NCBI GenBank assembly: GCA_900769345.1
Contig: CAAGGJ010000076.1
Location: 1 to 23,505, forward strand
Reading direction: 5' to 3'
Length of the DNA: 23,505 nucleotides
DNA from: Bacteroidales bacterium
Lineage (GTDB): Bacteria > Bacteroidota > Bacteroidia > Bacteroidales > Muribaculaceae
Below the pieces are notes generated by a model. The model ran no database searches and was not told the origin of the DNA. It worked only from the letters and a program-made list of their open reading frames with translations. Made by a program: the position numbers and the translations under genes. Shown here one piece after another: positions 1 through 7,478 of this stretch (within the stretch, counting starts at the first letter, position 1; the number at the start of each line of letters is the position of its first letter).

Positions 1-285
1 ATAGCCAACTATAAAGAAACTCAAGTGGAACGCCTCTACGAGGGTCAGAAAGTGAAGATGACCGTCGACGCCATAGGTGACAAGGAGTTTGAAGGCACTA
101 TCACTGCCATATCGGGCGCTACAGGCTCTAAATTCTCGCTTGTGCCCACCGACAACTCGGCAGGCAACTTTGTGAAGATACAGCAACGCGTGCCTGTGCG
201 CATCGACTTTGAAGGACTCTCGCCCGAAGATAACGACCGCCTTGCAGCCGGTATGATGGTTGTGGTAAAGGCTGAAAGAAAGTAA
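1..285 (+). CDS. HlyD/EmrA-family membrane-fusion protein, C-terminal end (5' partial)
   Basis: The frame is open from base 1, so only the last 94 residues of this protein are visible and its start lies outside the window. The segment begins IANYKETQ and continues with GQKVKMTVD, a stretch like SAT..SKFSLVPTDNSAGNFVK, and QRVPVRIDFEG. This matches the β-barrel domain end of EmrA/HlyD adaptors, where ANFKETQ, a FSLLP..NATGN-like stretch and QRVPVRI are typical. Such adaptors are anchored in the inner membrane and link an inner-membrane exporter to a TolC-type outer-membrane channel. The stop codon is one base before the ATG of the MFS exporter, so the two are almost certainly co-transcribed and work as a pair. 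A TolC-like partner, if local, would lie upstream, outside the window. Confidence 0.9.
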   Translation: MANYKETQVERLYEGQKVKMTVDAIGDKEFEGTITAISGATGSKFSLVPTDNSAGNFVKIQQRVPVRIDFEGLSPEDNDRLAAGMMVVVKAERK

Positions 286-286
286 T

Positions 287-1966
287 ATGAGTGCTACTTA
301 TTCACGAAATTATCCGTTCTACGACTGGGTGCCGAAGCCACTTGGCATTCTGTTCCTGATTATCCTCTTCATACCGATACTTACCATAGGTGGTGTGTAT
401 TCCGCCAATAGTGGAGAGATGACCAGCGGGCTGGGCATACAGTCGGAACACATACAATTTGTGGGGTTTGTCACCTCGGTGGGAATGGCAGCGTTTTCGC
501 CCTTCTTCTACCAACTGGTGTGCATACGCCGCGAGAAGATGATGTGTATAGTGGGATTCTCGATAATGTACATGTTGAGTTATGTGTGCGCCGAGACCGA
601 CAGCCTCTTCTTGCTGGCATTGTGTAGCTTGGTGATGGGCTTTGTGCGTAATGTGTTGATGATGTGCAACTTGTTTACGCTCATCAAATATGCTTTTGGC
701 ATGGAAGCCACTGTAAACATCACCCCCGGAAACGACCCTATGGATGAGAAAGGTTGGGACGAACTCGATGTGCAGAAAAACTCGAGTATGCCCACCATCT
801 ATCTCTTCTTTATGATACTTGGCCAGATAGGCACCTGTCTGACAGCGTGGCTGGCTTATGAATATGAGTGGCAATATGTGTACTACTATATGATGGGCAC
901 CATGCTCGTGGCTATCTTGATCCTATTCATCACCATGCCATTCCACCGCTATCCCGGACAGCATTTCCCCATCAATTTCGCCAAGTTTGGCAATGTGGTG
1001 GTGTTCTGCGGAATGATGTGCTCATTTATCTACATCATGGTCTATGGCAAGGTGCTCGACTGGTATGACTCGCAAGAGATACGCCTCGCCACACTGCTCT
1101 GCGTGCTGTTTACAGGCTTATTTATCTGGCTCGAATGGAGCCGCCGCTGCCCATATTTCTTGCTTAGTGTGTTCAAGCTGCGCAGCGTGAGAGTGGGATT
1201 GCTGCTATTCTTTATGCTTATGGTGCTCAATTCGAGCGCGATGTTTGTCAACGTGTTTGTGAGCGTGGGCATGAAGATTGACAACTGGCAGAACGCCACG
1301 CTCGGCAACTGGGTGGTGCTTGGCTACTTTATAGGTTGTGTGGTAGGCGTATATTGCGGCAGCAAGGGCATTCACCTGAAATATATGTTTGCGCTGGGAT
1401 TCCTGCTGATAGGTTTGTCGTCGCTCTATATGTACTTTGAGGTGCAGACCCAGGGACTCTACAGCCACATGAAGTGGCCGGTGATAATCCGCGCCACCGG
1501 TATGATGCTTCTCTACTCGCTCACCGCCGTTTATGCCAACCAGCGCATGCCGTTTAAGTTTATGTCCACTTGGGTGTGTGTGATGCTCTCAGTGCGTATG
1601 GTGATAGGACCCGGAGTGGGTTCGGCGCTTTATAGCAATGTGTTTCAACAGCGGCAGCAGTACTATGTAACCCGCTATGCACACGACTACGATCGCACCA
1701 ATCAGGAACTCTCTACGGCCTATAATCAGACGGTGCGCGGCATGCAGTATCAAGGCAAGTCGGTGACCGAGTCGGAGCAGATGGCATCGATATCGGCAAA
1801 AGGTAAAGTGCAAGTGCAAGCCACCATCTCGGCAGTGAAAGAGATGGCAGGATGGACATTCTACGCATGCTTGCTATGCACACTTGTTACGATAATAGTG
1901 CCGTGGAAGAAGCGCGATATATCGGGCGACACGAGGGAATATCTGACGAAAGTGGAGAATACATAG
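287..1966 (+). CDS. MFS exporter of the EmrB/DHA2 (14-helix) type
   Basis: This 559-residue protein is very hydrophobic. The first helix is at about residues 18-38, many further helices follow, and the last is at about 525-545 before a short basic and charged tail, which suggests about 14 membrane spans. The length and the tight linkage to an EmrA-like adaptor point to the DHA2 drug:H+ antiporter group of the major facilitator superfamily, exporting a substrate across both membranes together with the adaptor. The substrate cannot be read from sequence. A soluble loop at about residues 143-168 (rich in D, E, N) and a polar segment at about 465-515 (YVTRYAHDYDRTNQE onward, probably helical and periplasmic) interrupt the helices. 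The start is the first ATG after the adaptor's stop. A hairpin terminator lies about 110 bases after the stop. Confidence 0.88.
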   Translation: MSATYSRNYPFYDWVPKPLGILFLIILFIPILTIGGVYSANSGEMTSGLGIQSEHIQFVGFVTSVGMAAFSPFFYQLVCIRREKMMCIVGFSIMYMLSYVCAETDSLFLLALCSLVMGFVRNVLMMCNLFTLIKYAFGMEATVNITPGNDPMDEKGWDELDVQKNSSMPTIYLFFMILGQIGTCLTAWLAYEYEWQYVYYYMMGTMLVAILILFITMPFHRYPGQHFPINFAKFGNVVVFCGMMCSFIYIMVYGKVLDWYDSQEIRLATLLCVLFTGLFIWLEWSRRCPYFLLSVFKLRSVRVGLLLFFMLMVLNSSAMFVNVFVSVGMKIDNWQNATLGNWVVLGYFIGCVVGVYCGSKGIHLKYMFALGFLLIGLSSLYMYFEVQTQGLYSHMKWPVIIRATGMMLLYSLTAVYANQRMPFKFMSTWVCVMLSVRMVIGPGVGSALYSNVFQQRQQYYVTRYAHDYDRTNQELSTAYNQTVRGMQYQGKSVTESEQMASISAKGKVQVQATISAVKEMAGWTFYACLLCTLVTIIVPWKKRDISGDTREYLTKVENT

Positions 1967-2073
1967 CTTCGATAATTATCAAGCAAATCAATAACTAATC
2001 TTTTTCCGGTGCAAACTGCTGAAGTGAGCATATAGATAACTCACGAAGGCAGAAGCGCGCCTTACACACGGAA

Positions 2074-2118
2074 AGCGTGCCGAGGGAGAGTGAGTCTTCC
2101 CGGCACGCTGTGTGTTTT
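2074..2118 (+). terminator. Probable intrinsic terminator of the adaptor-MFS operon
   Basis: ACACAC (2074-2079) pairs with GTGTGT (2110-2115), and AGCGTGCCG pairs with CGGCACGCT further in, with a small GGAA bulge between the two. The stem is followed by TTTT. This is a strong GC-rich stem with a short T run, located about 110 bases after the MFS stop codon. Confidence 0.65.
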
Positions 2119-2247
2119 ATGAGGAGAGAATCGTCTTTTTTATGATAAAAATCAATATTTTTAGGCAAAAATCGGTCGTAATTTATCAATGAAATATCAC
2201 CACAGAGCATTAGGACGCACATTCGGCATCATTGTGGGATATTTTTT

Positions 2248-2278
2248 TTTGTTTTTTTGATAAAAATCATTATCTTTG
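2248..2278 (+). promoter_or_regulatory. Bacteroidota σ70 (σABfr-type) promoter
   Basis: TTTG at 2248-2251 is followed by a 19-base spacer and TATCTTTG at 2271-2278. This matches the -33 TTTG / -7 TAnnTTTG consensus of Bacteroidota in both elements and in spacing. Transcription should start near 2283-2285. No protein gene follows on this strand before the terminator at 2680-2711, so the promoter appears to serve a noncoding RNA. A small palindrome, TGAT-AAAA-ATCA (2258-2269), overlaps the spacer. Confidence 0.85.
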
Positions 2279-2283
2279 CACTC

Positions 2284-2711
2284 AATAAATAGAAATACAA
2301 GAGTGTTTTTTATTACGATAAAGGGAAATTAAGGTAAAAATGGCCGAATAAAGATTCGGTGACGATTGTTAGTTTTAGGTTTTATTATTTGTGGTAGTTA
2401 AGACTGCTTCGGTCCTTGCAGAAATGGGATAAAAGAAGAAGTCTTAAATTAAGATGGGTAACTGTAGAAATCGAGAATTTCTTAACAGTTGAGATGAAAA
2501 GGAAACACAGCGTTATATCTCGGAATAATTCCGAGATGCCGCCGGGAGCGAGCGGCGAAGTTCTTGAAAAAGCACGGTTCCCCATATTTTTAAAGCGATT
2601 ATTACAGGCGTAAGCCTACAATATAAAGATAAAAGTTAACCCTAATACCACATTTTATTCATACTATTTTTTTCCTAGGGCACCGCGAAGTGATTTCGAG
2701 GTGCTTTTTTT
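2284..2711 (+). ncRNA. Candidate structured noncoding RNA, about 430 nt, family not recognised
   Basis: The unit is bounded by a consensus promoter and an intrinsic terminator. Between them are several clean hairpins: CCGAAT/ATTCGG (2344-2359, loop AAAG); TTAAGACT/AGTCTTAA (2398-2405 with 2440-2447); AACTGT-AGAAAT/ATTTCT-ta-ACAGTT (2460-2490); TCTCGGAA/TTCCGAGA (2518-2536); GCCGC/GCGGC (2538-2556); and AGGC-gtaa-GCCT (2606-2617). No convincing protein is encoded. I looked for the hallmarks of RNase P RNA (GAGGAAAGUCC-type P4), tmRNA (GGGG start, tag frame, TTCGAAT near the 3' end) and SRP RNA (GGAAGGAAGCA-type core) and saw none. A Bacteroidales-specific Rfam family such as Bacteroidales-1 or a 6S-like RNA remains possible and I cannot exclude it. 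The exact ends are inferred from the promoter and terminator. Confidence 0.7.
2680..2711 (+). terminator. Intrinsic terminator of the candidate ncRNA
   Basis: GCACC (2680-2684) pairs with GGTGC (2700-2704), and CGAA (2686-2689) pairs with TTCG (2695-2698) around a GTGA-containing loop, with one internal mismatch. Seven T residues follow at 2705-2711. On the minus strand there is no T run after the stem, so it should act only on plus-strand transcripts. Confidence 0.88.
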
Positions 2712-2723
2712 AGTGTGGTTGGG

Positions 2724-2862
2724 GTCTGACGAAAGGTGTGTGGTGAGGTCTGACCTGTCTGACGAGTCTGACGGGTCTGACGAAAGGTGGGCGTGTGGTG
2801 ACCTGACGAAAGGTGGGCGTGTGTGGGTGACCTGACGAAAGGCGGGCGTGTGTGGTGGGGCT
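2724..2862. repeat. Short tandem-repeat patch (9-base GTCTGACGA units and 26-29-base GACGAAAGG units)
   Basis: Four adjacent 9-base units fill 2748-2783: GTCTGACCT, GTCTGACGA, GTCTGACGG, GTCTGACGA. They run into longer, imperfect units that begin GACGAAAGG and end near GTGACCT, at 2779-2804, 2805-2833 and 2834-2862. A shorter relative of the longer unit lies at about 2728-2751. The patch sits directly after the ncRNA terminator and before the 3' end of pncA. A related 9-base array is found at 13732-13785. No coding function is apparent. Confidence 0.85.
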
Positions 2863-2885
2863 TGTGCCGGGTGGTGCTTTTTCCC

Positions 2886-3440
2886 TTATTTTGCTATTTC
2901 AGCCAGGAAATTTCTTAGTGTGGAGCCGTCGTCGATTGAGGGTGTGTAGGGCAGGAGTACATTTATCAGGCTGCCAAAACCGTTATCGATAAGACCTTTG
3001 AGAGAATTGAGCACGCAATAGTCGCCGCAGAGGCCACAAACATCGATTTGTTCGAACGCGCCGAGGCGGATAAATTTCGCCAGGGCCGGACCGTTGACAG
3101 GGTTAGCAAAGATGCTGTATTCCTCGGTGTCGATGTTATTGCCCTTGGTGAAAAATTTTATTTCGCGGCCTTGAGTGGCATCGACGATGGGCTGAAATAG
3201 CGCAGCGCCCACTGTGTGCTGCACGCAATGCACAGGCCATGGACCCTCGGGGCAATAGCGAGCAAACGAAGAGTGATTGTAGGGGTGCCAATCGAGAGTG
3301 GCGGCTATGGCGCTGTATTCATCGGCATTTTGGGCTATATAGTGAGCGAGCTCGTTCATAGCTTCGGGAGCACCCGCTACAGCCAAGCTGCCGTCGATAA
3401 AGTCGTTTTGGCAATCGATAAGTAAGAGTAGTTTCTTCAT
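2886..3440 (-). CDS. pncA: Nicotinamidase (isochorismatase-like cysteine hydrolase)
   Basis: This 184-residue protein has the full nicotinamidase signature. LLLIDCQNDF (residues 4-14) carries the catalytic Asp9. DWHPYNH gives metal ligands Asp50, His52 and His56. His71 lies in WPVHCVQH. Lys99 is the catalytic lysine in FFTKG. The nucleophile Cys142 lies in GLCGDYCV. The enzyme hydrolyses nicotinamide to nicotinate and ammonia in NAD salvage, in the cytoplasm. It is slightly shorter than E. coli PncA (just over 210 residues), with no motif missing. It is the last gene of the prmC-recX-comF-pncA run, 31 bases after comF. No clear terminator is seen behind it; a repeat patch lies there instead. 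Isochorismatase-family relatives with other substrates exist, but the DxHxxxH, Lys and Cys set favours nicotinamidase. Confidence 0.9.
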   Translation of the reverse strand: MKKLLLLIDCQNDFIDGSLAVAGAPEAMNELAHYIAQNADEYSAIAATLDWHPYNHSSFARYCPEGPWPVHCVQHTVGAALFQPIVDATQGREIKFFTKGNNIDTEEYSIFANPVNGPALAKFIRLGAFEQIDVCGLCGDYCVLNSLKGLIDNGFGSLINVLLPYTPSIDDGSTLRNFLAEIAK

Positions 3441-3471
3441 TGTTATATATGATTAATGTGTAAAAATATCA

Positions 3472-4200
3472 TCAGTCGAGAATGGCAGAAGCAAGTGTCA
3501 TAAGCGAAACCTTGATGCCCGGCACCGCTTCGATGGTCTTGGCGCAGCTGAGCAATGTGGCTCCTGTGGTGACTACATCGTCGACCAGCAGCACATGCTT
3601 GTTTTGGAGTTGCGCGGTGTCGACGGCTTCGAAGAGGCCTTGGGTATTTTTCCAACGGTCGTAGATGGATTTTCGCGTCTGAGTGTCGTGAGGCAACACC
3701 GCCACCACATTGTGAGCTATGGGAATGCCGGTGACGCGGCTTATGCCACGGGCTATGTAGTCGGCTTGATTGTAGCCGCGTTTGTGGAGTTTTGAGGTGT
3801 GCATCGGTACCGGAATGATGCAGTGAATGTCCTGAAAGAAGCCCGAACTCAAGATTTGGGAAGCCACATAAGCACCGAACCACTCGCCCAGGTGCGGCGA
3901 ATTGCGATATTTTGTGTCGAGGATGATATTGGTGTAGGGGCTCCGTTTGCGATAGTAGAAATAAGCCGTAGCGCGGTGTATAGGCGTCTTTCCGGCGAAT
4001 AGTTGCTCCATGGAATTGAATTGCTGAGTTTCGAAGAGAGTGCGTGGAATGTTGTCGAGGCACGGGCGGCACACAAATTGCTCAGCGGGCGAGAGCGCAT
4101 GCCGGCATACCGGACAGGTGCGCGGCATAAGCACATCCCAAGTAGAGTGGATGAGGCGTTTAATCGTCGAAATAAGCGTCTTGGCAGTTGTCATCGTCAT
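3472..4200 (-). CDS. comF: ComF-family phosphoribosyltransferase-like protein
   Basis: With the start at 4200 the protein has 242 residues. It opens with a four-cysteine zinc motif, CPVC (Cys29, Cys32) and CRPC (Cys44, Cys47). The middle contains PVPMHTSKLHKRGYNQ (about 131-145), and then the PRPP-binding loop VLLVDDVVTTGAT (203-215). This order is that of ComF/GntX proteins, linked to DNA uptake in naturally competent bacteria and of unclear role elsewhere. The frame stays open upstream to 4404, but that part lies inside recX and does not resemble ComF. The ATG at 4200 (or a second ATG at 4194) is preferred, which makes comF overlap the 3' end of recX by about 40 bases and suggests coupled translation. 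Confidence 0.85.
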   Translation of the reverse strand: MTMTTAKTLISTIKRLIHSTWDVLMPRTCPVCRHALSPAEQFVCRPCLDNIPRTLFETQQFNSMEQLFAGKTPIHRATAYFYYRKRSPYTNIILDTKYRNSPHLGEWFGAYVASQILSSGFFQDIHCIIPVPMHTSKLHKRGYNQADYIARGISRVTGIPIAHNVVAVLPHDTQTRKSIYDRWKNTQGLFEAVDTAQLQNKHVLLVDDVVTTGATLLSCAKTIEAVPGIKVSLMTLASAILD

Positions 4201-4696
4201 CGCAAGGGTTAGTGGAGTTGTAAGACAGGACTTTAGGGATGGTGCGATAGATAATATCCGGCTCAAAACCGCGCGAAGCGGCAAAACGCACCAGCGATGC
4301 CTTGGCTTGCAGATAGGGTTTGCTTTTAAGGCTGTGAGCCTTGGCAGCGAGCAGAGAGGAGAGGCGCTCGGAGTAATCGTCATCGGGGATTTCGGCGAGA
4401 GCATCGGCTATGGCGTTATCGTCGAAGCCTTTTTGGCGAAGTTGATAAGCGATTTTGATTTTCCCCCAGCCGTCGAAACGAAATTTGTCGCGCACAAAGG
4501 CTACGGCATAGCGATTACGGTCGATGAAACGCATCTCATAGAGCCGAGCAATGATGCGGTCGGCATCGTCGGGAGCGATGGCCCACGCAGCGAGTTTGGC
4601 GCGGAGGTCGCATTCAGCCTGTTCGCTACGCGAGCAGAGAGCAGCGAGCCGGTTGAGGGCATTTTCGGGCGATATGTTCTTTTTTGGGGTAGCCAT
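4160..4696 (-). CDS. recX: Regulatory protein RecX
   Basis: The protein has 178 residues and the helical-repeat pattern of RecX: ALNRLAALCSRSEQAECDLRAKL at the start, then a YEMRFIDRNRYAVAFVRDKFRFDGWGK-like core (about 53-78), and a KIAYQLRQKGFDDNAIADAL repeat (about 80-99). RecX binds RecA and modulates its filament and recombinase activity. Arg, Asp and Gly positions of the RFIDD.RYA...... R....GWG-type core are recognisable. The C-terminus is acidic (CDDDDNCQDAYFDD), which is unusual but lies in the part that overlaps comF and may be shaped by that overlap. The gene begins 15 bases after prmC ends. recA is not in the window. Confidence 0.85.
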   Translation of the reverse strand: MATPKKNISPENALNRLAALCSRSEQAECDLRAKLAAWAIAPDDADRIIARLYEMRFIDRNRYAVAFVRDKFRFDGWGKIKIAYQLRQKGFDDNAIADALAEIPDDDYSERLSSLLAAKAHSLKSKPYLQAKASLVRFAASRGFEPDIIYRTIPKVLSYNSTNPCDDDDNCQDAYFDD

Positions 4697-4711
4697 ATTC
4701 GAAATAACAGT

Positions 4712-5563
4712 TTAGGGTAACCAAAGAGCTGAGACGAATCGGTCGCGGCCATAGAAGTCGCGAGTGAGGTCGACATTGGTAAAGCCGAAGTCGGCGAGGA
4801 GTTGCGCCGTGGCATTGCCGTAGGCGGCATTGATTTCGAAATACAGTTGACCGCCAGGCTTTAGAGCCACCGATGCATATTTAGCTATGGTACGATAGAA
4901 TATCAGCGGGTCGTCGTCGGGGACAAATAGGGCAGAGTGAGGTTCGTAGCGGAGCACATTATCCTCCATTTGCAGCTGCTCGTGCCTACATATGTAGGGC
5001 GGATTGCTCACAATGATGTGATATTGCTCAGGCACGGGCACAGCGTTGAGAATGTCGACGTGCCGAAATGCCACCTTGGCTCCCAAGTTAATAGCGTTTT
5101 TGGCGGCAAGGTCGATTGCCGGCAGTGAGATGTCGAAAGCGTGTACCTCGGCAAATCGGAGGGCACGGGCGAGCGAGCAAGCTATGCAACCCGATCCGGT
5201 GCCGATGTCGAGCACGCGGAGGTCGGACGCATCTTGATTTAGGTCGACAATCATATCGACGAATTGCTCCGTTTCGGGGCGAGGGATGAGTGTGTGCTGC
5301 GACACGGCGAAGCGATGTCCGTGAAAGTGAGCCACGCCCACAATGTGCTGAATGGGCTCGTGGCGCAGCAATCGCTGCACAGCATCGTGCATCTTCTCTA
5401 CCATAAATGGTGGCACATCAGAATCGGCACGCATATAAATGTCGACTGTGGAATAGTGCATCCACTCCTCGAACAATATGCGCACAAAGGCACGTACCTC
5501 GCCCTCGGGGTAAGCCGCGGCGAGAGCCGACTTGATGTAGGATATCACTTTATGTGTAGTCAT
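4712..5563 (-). CDS. prmC: Peptide chain release factor N5-glutamine methyltransferase
   Basis: This 283-residue protein methylates the glutamine of the GGQ loop in release factors RF1 and RF2 using S-adenosylmethionine. The visible signatures are IPRPETEQ (93-100), the SAM-binding motif VLDIGTGSGCIA (117-128), an acidic residue after motif II in HAFDIS (about 141-146), and the substrate-binding NPPYI at 187-191. The N-terminal helical bundle that recognises release factors is present (about 1-80), which supports this start. It is the first gene of the minus-strand operon prmC-recX-comF-pncA. A TAACTTTG element ends only a few bases before the ATG, so the mRNA may have almost no leader. Confidence 0.93.
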   Translation of the reverse strand: MTTHKVISYIKSALAAAYPEGEVRAFVRILFEEWMHYSTVDIYMRADSDVPPFMVEKMHDAVQRLLRHEPIQHIVGVAHFHGHRFAVSQHTLIPRPETEQFVDMIVDLNQDASDLRVLDIGTGSGCIACSLARALRFAEVHAFDISLPAIDLAAKNAINLGAKVAFRHVDILNAVPVPEQYHIIVSNPPYICRHEQLQMEDNVLRYEPHSALFVPDDDPLIFYRTIAKYASVALKPGGQLYFEINAAYGNATAQLLADFGFTNVDLTRDFYGRDRFVSALWLP

Positions 5564-5567
5564 AAGG

Positions 5568-5575
5568 CAAAGTTA
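5568..5575 (-). promoter_or_regulatory. Possible -7 element upstream of prmC
   Basis: The minus strand reads TAACTTTG, a match to the TAnnTTTG element, with its last base only four bases before the A of the prmC ATG. I see no TTG at the usual distance upstream. If it is used, transcription would start at or next to the start codon, giving a leaderless message. A chance match is possible in this AT-rich divergent region. Confidence 0.4.
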
Positions 5576-5773
5576 ATAAAAAAAGCCGCTAAGAGATGAT
5601 GACGAGTCGACAAAAAAGCGGCAATAGGATAAAAAAGCCAGAATTTCGAAAAATTGAGAGCCAAAAGTTAGTAAAATGGTAAAAAATGTCGTAACAAAAA
5701 CTAAAAAAGGCGTTGATATTGTCAATAATAGTGAAATAATGCCTGATATGCCGTATAATTTCAAATTAGTTAT

Positions 5774-5781
5774 TAAATTTG
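5774..5781 (+). promoter_or_regulatory. Probable -7 promoter element for the DUF6242 lipoprotein gene
   Basis: TAAATTTG matches TAnnTTTG and lies 19 bases before the ATG at 5801, so the leader would be about 14-16 bases. The -33 element is not obvious. The region 5564-5800 separates divergent genes and holds nothing else that I can support. Confidence 0.55.
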
Positions 5782-5800
5782 CACATTAAAATAAAAAAGG

Positions 5801-7330
5801 ATGAACAGAAAATTTCCATTATATCTACTGCTGGCAATGCTTGTGGCATCGTTTGCAGTATCGTGTGACTCTACTAAAGATGAACTTGAGGAAGCTGCAG
5901 CGAATAATGTGGTATCCAATAATACTGCTATCACTTCGTTTTCATTGAAGGCGGATGAAGATGTGTTGCTCAATCTCGACTCAGTGTTCTTTTCAATCGA
6001 CTTGGTAAACAAACGCATCTATAATGCCGACTCGTTGCCCAAGGGAACCGATGTGAGCGGACTACTTATTTCATTGGAACATTCGGGAGCAAGTGTAGAG
6101 GTGGTGCAGATAGCCGGCACAGTGCGTCCTGATACAGTATTTACCTATGGCAGTACGGAAACCGACACCATCGATTTTACCGGCAATGTTGGCTTGCGCG
6201 TAAAGGCAGCCGACGGCACCGAAGCATATTACTATGTAAAGGTGAATGTGCATAAACAGGACCCCGACTCGCTCTATTGGAATCAATTGGCGCGTCGCGA
6301 TTTGCCATATGCCGAGGGCGAAGTGCTTGCCCAAAAGGCGGTGGTCTATAAGGAAAAAGCTTATGTGCTTGTGAATAGCGTCAATGCCGGTTTGGTGCTT
6401 TCGTGCAACGACAATCCATATTACAATCGATGGGAAAAAGTGGATGCCCAATTTGGCTTTGAGCCAAATGTGAGCACCCTCGAAGCCACCGGCGATGCCC
6501 TATATATTCTCGATAATAATGGAGCCCTCTATACATCGGTCGATGGTGAAAGTTGGAGTGCTTGTGGAGTGACATGGTGCACAATGATAGGCGGTTACAC
6601 CGATCGAGTGCTTGGCTTGCAGAAGAACGGCAGTGCTTATATGCACGACGAATATCCTCGCAAGGCAGGCTTTACCTCTACTGAAGTCGACATTGATTTT
6701 CCGGTGAGCGAAGCATCGCAGTTTACCTATAGCGAACTCGAGTGGGGCACAGAGCCACAGGGCTTTATATTGGGAGGAATTACCTCCGACGGCAAATATC
6801 GCGGCGATGTGTGGGCATACGACGGCAACGTCTGGAGTATGATACGTAGCAAGGCATTGCCATCGCTTGCGGGAATGACTGTATTCCAATACATAAACTA
6901 CGAAAAAGAAGCTGAAACCACTACATACATCACACACCGAGCCTGGTTTGCCGTGGGCGGCCGCAATGCTAAGGGTGTGATGAACAGCAATGTGTATATC
7001 TCGCGTCATCAAGGTTTGTATTGGAGCAAAGCCGACCAATTGTTGCAGATGCCCGACTACATCGAGCCACGATGCGGAGCACAAGCCTATGTGTTCGACA
7101 CTACACTTACCCGCTCGGGCGACACCGATGGATGGACTCCGATGCCATCGAAGCAATTGCCGGTGTGGGCACGCATCGACTTGCCGTTGAGCACACGAGC
7201 AGCGCAGAACGTCAGTTCGTGGGACTGCCCGTATATCTACCTTTTCGGAGGAGTTAACAAAGACGGCGCAGTGTGCAACGAAGTGTGGCGCGGAGTGCTC
7301 AACCGACTGACTTTTAAGCCTATCATTTAA
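5801..7330 (+). CDS. DUF6242-type lipoprotein with β-propeller-like C-terminal part
   Basis: The 509-residue protein starts with a lipoprotein signal, LVASFAVSC, making Cys22 the likely lipidated residue. CDSTKDELEE follows; acidic residues just after the Cys resemble the surface-export signals of Bacteroidota lipoproteins, so surface exposure is possible. Residues about 45-150 look like an immunoglobulin-type β domain (TAITSFSLK, DFTGNVGLRVKAADGTEAYYYVKV). The rest has kelch- or propeller-like repeats with Trp and Gly patterns such as GVTWCTMIGGYTD, GFILGGITSDGKYRGDVWAYDGNVWSMI, WFAVGGRNAKGVMNSNVYIS and IYLFGGVNKDGAVCNEVWRGVL. This architecture, and the position before a DUF6089 gene, uppS and bamA, match the Bacteroidota family known as DUF6242, whose function is unknown. 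The family assignment is from memory. Confidence 0.75.
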   Translation: MNRKFPLYLLLAMLVASFAVSCDSTKDELEEAAANNVVSNNTAITSFSLKADEDVLLNLDSVFFSIDLVNKRIYNADSLPKGTDVSGLLISLEHSGASVEVVQIAGTVRPDTVFTYGSTETDTIDFTGNVGLRVKAADGTEAYYYVKVNVHKQDPDSLYWNQLARRDLPYAEGEVLAQKAVVYKEKAYVLVNSVNAGLVLSCNDNPYYNRWEKVDAQFGFEPNVSTLEATGDALYILDNNGALYTSVDGESWSACGVTWCTMIGGYTDRVLGLQKNGSAYMHDEYPRKAGFTSTEVDIDFPVSEASQFTYSELEWGTEPQGFILGGITSDGKYRGDVWAYDGNVWSMIRSKALPSLAGMTVFQYINYEKEAETTTYITHRAWFAVGGRNAKGVMNSNVYISRHQGLYWSKADQLLQMPDYIEPRCGAQAYVFDTTLTRSGDTDGWTPMPSKQLPVWARIDLPLSTRAAQNVSSWDCPYIYLFGGVNKDGAVCNEVWRGVLNRLTFKPII

Positions 7331-7478
7331 GCAAAAACTGACAGCCGGGAATAATAACTCGCCAAAAACCATCGTTTTTTTTCATATATAAACAGCAAAT
7401 TCACCCAACCTGAATCGGAAAGAAGACGGTAAAAATAAAGAAAACAACAACAACGTACTCAGAGACAGTGAATAAGAT

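Noticed and set aside
2416..2613. 65-codon open frame inside the ncRNA region
   Set aside because: It crosses several perfect hairpins, has no recognisable motif or leader signal and a composition unlike the neighbouring proteins. The region is better explained as RNA, though a short peptide cannot be ruled out.
2284..2711. RNase P RNA, tmRNA or SRP RNA
   Set aside because: None of their conserved core sequences could be found in either strand of the transcript.
2748..2862. CRISPR array
   Set aside because: The units are 9 or 26-29 bases and abut directly without unique spacers, and no cas gene is near.
4201..4404. Longer ComF start upstream of 4200
   Set aside because: The extension lies entirely inside recX in another frame and shows no ComF similarity.
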